From: Acidimicrobiia bacterium
Lineage (GTDB): Bacteria; Actinomycetota; Acidimicrobiia; Spongiisociales; UBA5794
Assembly: GCA_030598905.1 (NCBI GenBank)
Contig: JAUVPA010000078.1
Coordinates: forward strand, 1 to 7,949
Reading direction: 5' to 3'
DNA: 7,949 nt
How positions within the stretch are numbered: the first letter of the stretch is position 1; every line of letters begins with the position of its first letter. Of the stretch, positions 6,970-7,949 are shown piece by piece. The notes under the pieces are model-generated. The model was not told where the DNA came from. It saw only the letters and a program-made list of their open reading frames with translations, and ran no database searches. The translations under genes were made by a program, and so were the position numbers.

Positions 6970-6999
6970 GGCCCGGATGCAGATTCCGGGCCTTTTCTT
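6970..6999 (+). terminator. Intrinsic terminator of the attenuator
   Basis: GGCCCGGA (6970-6977) pairs with TCCGGGCC (6985-6992) around a 7-nt loop, and TTTTCTT follows at once. It lies 33 bp after the leader stop and 14 bp before the main start codon, so it acts on the downstream gene rather than ending the kinase transcript alone. Confidence 0.85.
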
Positions 7000-7012
7000 A
7001 TGGAGAAGCGCC

Positions 7013-7949
7013 ATGACAAACGAACCAACACTCAAGAGCCATCGCCGGCCGGAGGTCAGCACGACCGTCGTTTCCGTGGGGAACGTCCGAGTCGGTGACG
7101 GTTCGTATCCGGTCATGGCCGGACCGGCGGCGGTCGAGTCCGAGGAACAGATCATGCAGACCGCAGCGGCCATTGCGGCTGCCGGTGGCTCGGTCCTACG
7201 CGCCGGCTCGTTCATCGCGGGTCAGAGCCCTTACGGATTCCGCGGACTGGGGGACGAGGGCATGCTCCTCCTCCATGTTGCAGGGCACGATGTCGGCCTC
7301 CCGACGGCGACCGAGGTGATCGATGCTTTCAACCTCGAGCGCATCGCCGAGCACGTCGATCTCCTCGAGATCGGCCCCGACAACATGCAGAATTTCACAC
7401 TGCTCAGTGCGGTGGGCGAGACGGGCCATCCGACGATGCTCCACCGCGGACCGTCCTCGACCATCGACGAGTGGCTCCTGGCCGCCGAGTACATCCTCCA
7501 CGCCGGGAACGAGAACGTGATCCTGTGCGAGCGGGGGAGTCGCGGTTTCGACCCTCGGACGTCGGAGTCGCTCGACATCTCCGCCGTTCCGGTGGCACAA
7601 CAGATGTCCCATCTACCTGTTGTCGTCGCTCCCGCCCCTGCAGGCGGCGGCTCTTCCATCGTGGAGCCTTTAGCTCTTGCGGCGAGGTCGGTCGGTGCCG
7701 ACGGGCTCATCGTTCCCGTGCATCCCGATCCGGCCGGTGCCAACTTCGGCAACGGCAACCAACTCGACCTGCCCGCTTTCGAGAAACTGATGACGTCGCT
7801 CGGCATCCCCTCGCTGCGGGATGAGATCGATCGCATTGACCGCGAGATCATGAAGCTCGTCGGTCGTCGGCTCCGAAGTTCCGTCGAAATCGCCCGGATC
7901 AAGTCGGCGCGCAGCCTCGCACTCCACTCGCCGATGCGCGAGGAGGAGC
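7013..7949 (+). CDS. DAHP synthase-like domain (predicted inactive) fused to AroQ chorismate mutase, 3' end off the window
   Basis: Residues 20-262 resemble type I-beta DAHP synthase, which condenses PEP and erythrose 4-phosphate: MAGPAAVESEEQ, SPYGFRGLG, DNMQNFTLL, TIDEWLLAAEYI, ILCERGSRGF, SLDISAVP, SHLPVVV, GADGLIV. Against the remembered family consensus, all four metal ligands are replaced: Cys to Ala39, His to Pro209, Glu to Pro235, Asp to Asn247. The KPRTS loop reads IAGQS (68-72), LKRG reads LHRG (His144), and DPSH reads APAP. Arg63 and Arg177 of the PEP site remain. Residues 267-312 start a chorismate mutase domain whose Arg269, Arg286, Lys297, Arg309 and Glu310 align in exact spacing with Arg11, Arg28, Lys39, Arg51 and Glu52 of E. 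coli AroQ (Asp48 is Ser306). Inference: a chorismate mutase carrying a pseudo-DAHPS scaffold or sensor. GGAG lies 7 bp before the ATG. Expression is likely set by the leader attenuator. Confidence 0.85.
   Translation, partial: MTNEPTLKSHRRPEVSTTVVSVGNVRVGDGSYPVMAGPAAVESEEQIMQTAAAIAAAGGSVLRAGSFIAGQSPYGFRGLGDEGMLLLHVAGHDVGLPTATEVIDAFNLERIAEHVDLLEIGPDNMQNFTLLSAVGETGHPTMLHRGPSSTIDEWLLAAEYILHAGNENVILCERGSRGFDPRTSESLDISAVPVAQQMSHLPVVVAPAPAGGGSSIVEPLALAARSVGADGLIVPVHPDPAGANFGNGNQLDLPAFEKLMTSLGIPSLRDEIDRIDREIMKLVGRRLRSSVEIARIKSARSLALHSPMREEE

Noticed and set aside
6970..6999. Simple end-of-gene terminator for the kinase
   Set aside because: It lies 109 bp past the kinase stop, after a separate promoter and an aromatic leader peptide, so attenuation explains it better.
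7231..7902. A 223-codon minus-strand frame opposite the DAHPS-like gene
   Set aside because: Ser/Arg-rich antisense shadow without motifs; the plus-strand frame has clear family motifs over the same bases.

Overview
The window looks like high-GC actinobacterial chromosome, possibly Acidimicrobiia-like. This is inferred from codon choice, menaquinone and heme A genes side by side, start codons that appear leaderless, and GTGA/ATGA gene overlaps. No rRNA or tRNA is present, so the lineage stays uncertain. Genes are packed with almost no free DNA. I saw no transposase, CRISPR array or phage gene.

The left part is a minus-strand operon read from about 3658 leftwards. It encodes a 31-aa membrane peptide, a MenH-like alpha/beta hydrolase (menaquinone pathway), a sugar-phosphate-type nucleotidyltransferase, and a large class III nucleotide cyclase-like/NB-ARC-type ATPase regulator that runs off the left edge. 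The hydrolase reading frame extends upstream of any ATG/GTG/TTG, so its 5' end is a puzzle.

The right part is on the plus strand. A 69-bp divergent promoter region carries two mirror-image -10-like boxes, each exactly 7 bp from an ATG. It leads into ctaA (heme A synthase), which an in-frame TAG splits in the middle. ctaA overlaps ctaB (heme O synthase, with an extra C-terminal hydrophobic tail) by GTGA. Together these two would make heme A for an aa3-type cytochrome oxidase. Next comes an APH/ACAD10-type kinase preceded by two mutually exclusive hairpins.

The right end holds the most striking unit. A promoter inside the 3' end of the kinase gene precedes a 16-codon leader peptide rich in Tyr and Phe codons. 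An intrinsic terminator follows, and then a gene fusing a type I-beta DAHP-synthase-like domain to an AroQ chorismate mutase domain. This has the layout of a transcription attenuator for aromatic amino acids. In the DAHP-synthase domain all four expected metal ligands and several substrate-binding residues are replaced, whereas the visible chorismate mutase residues are largely kept. It therefore looks like a pseudo-DAHP synthase serving as scaffold or sensor for a chorismate mutase.
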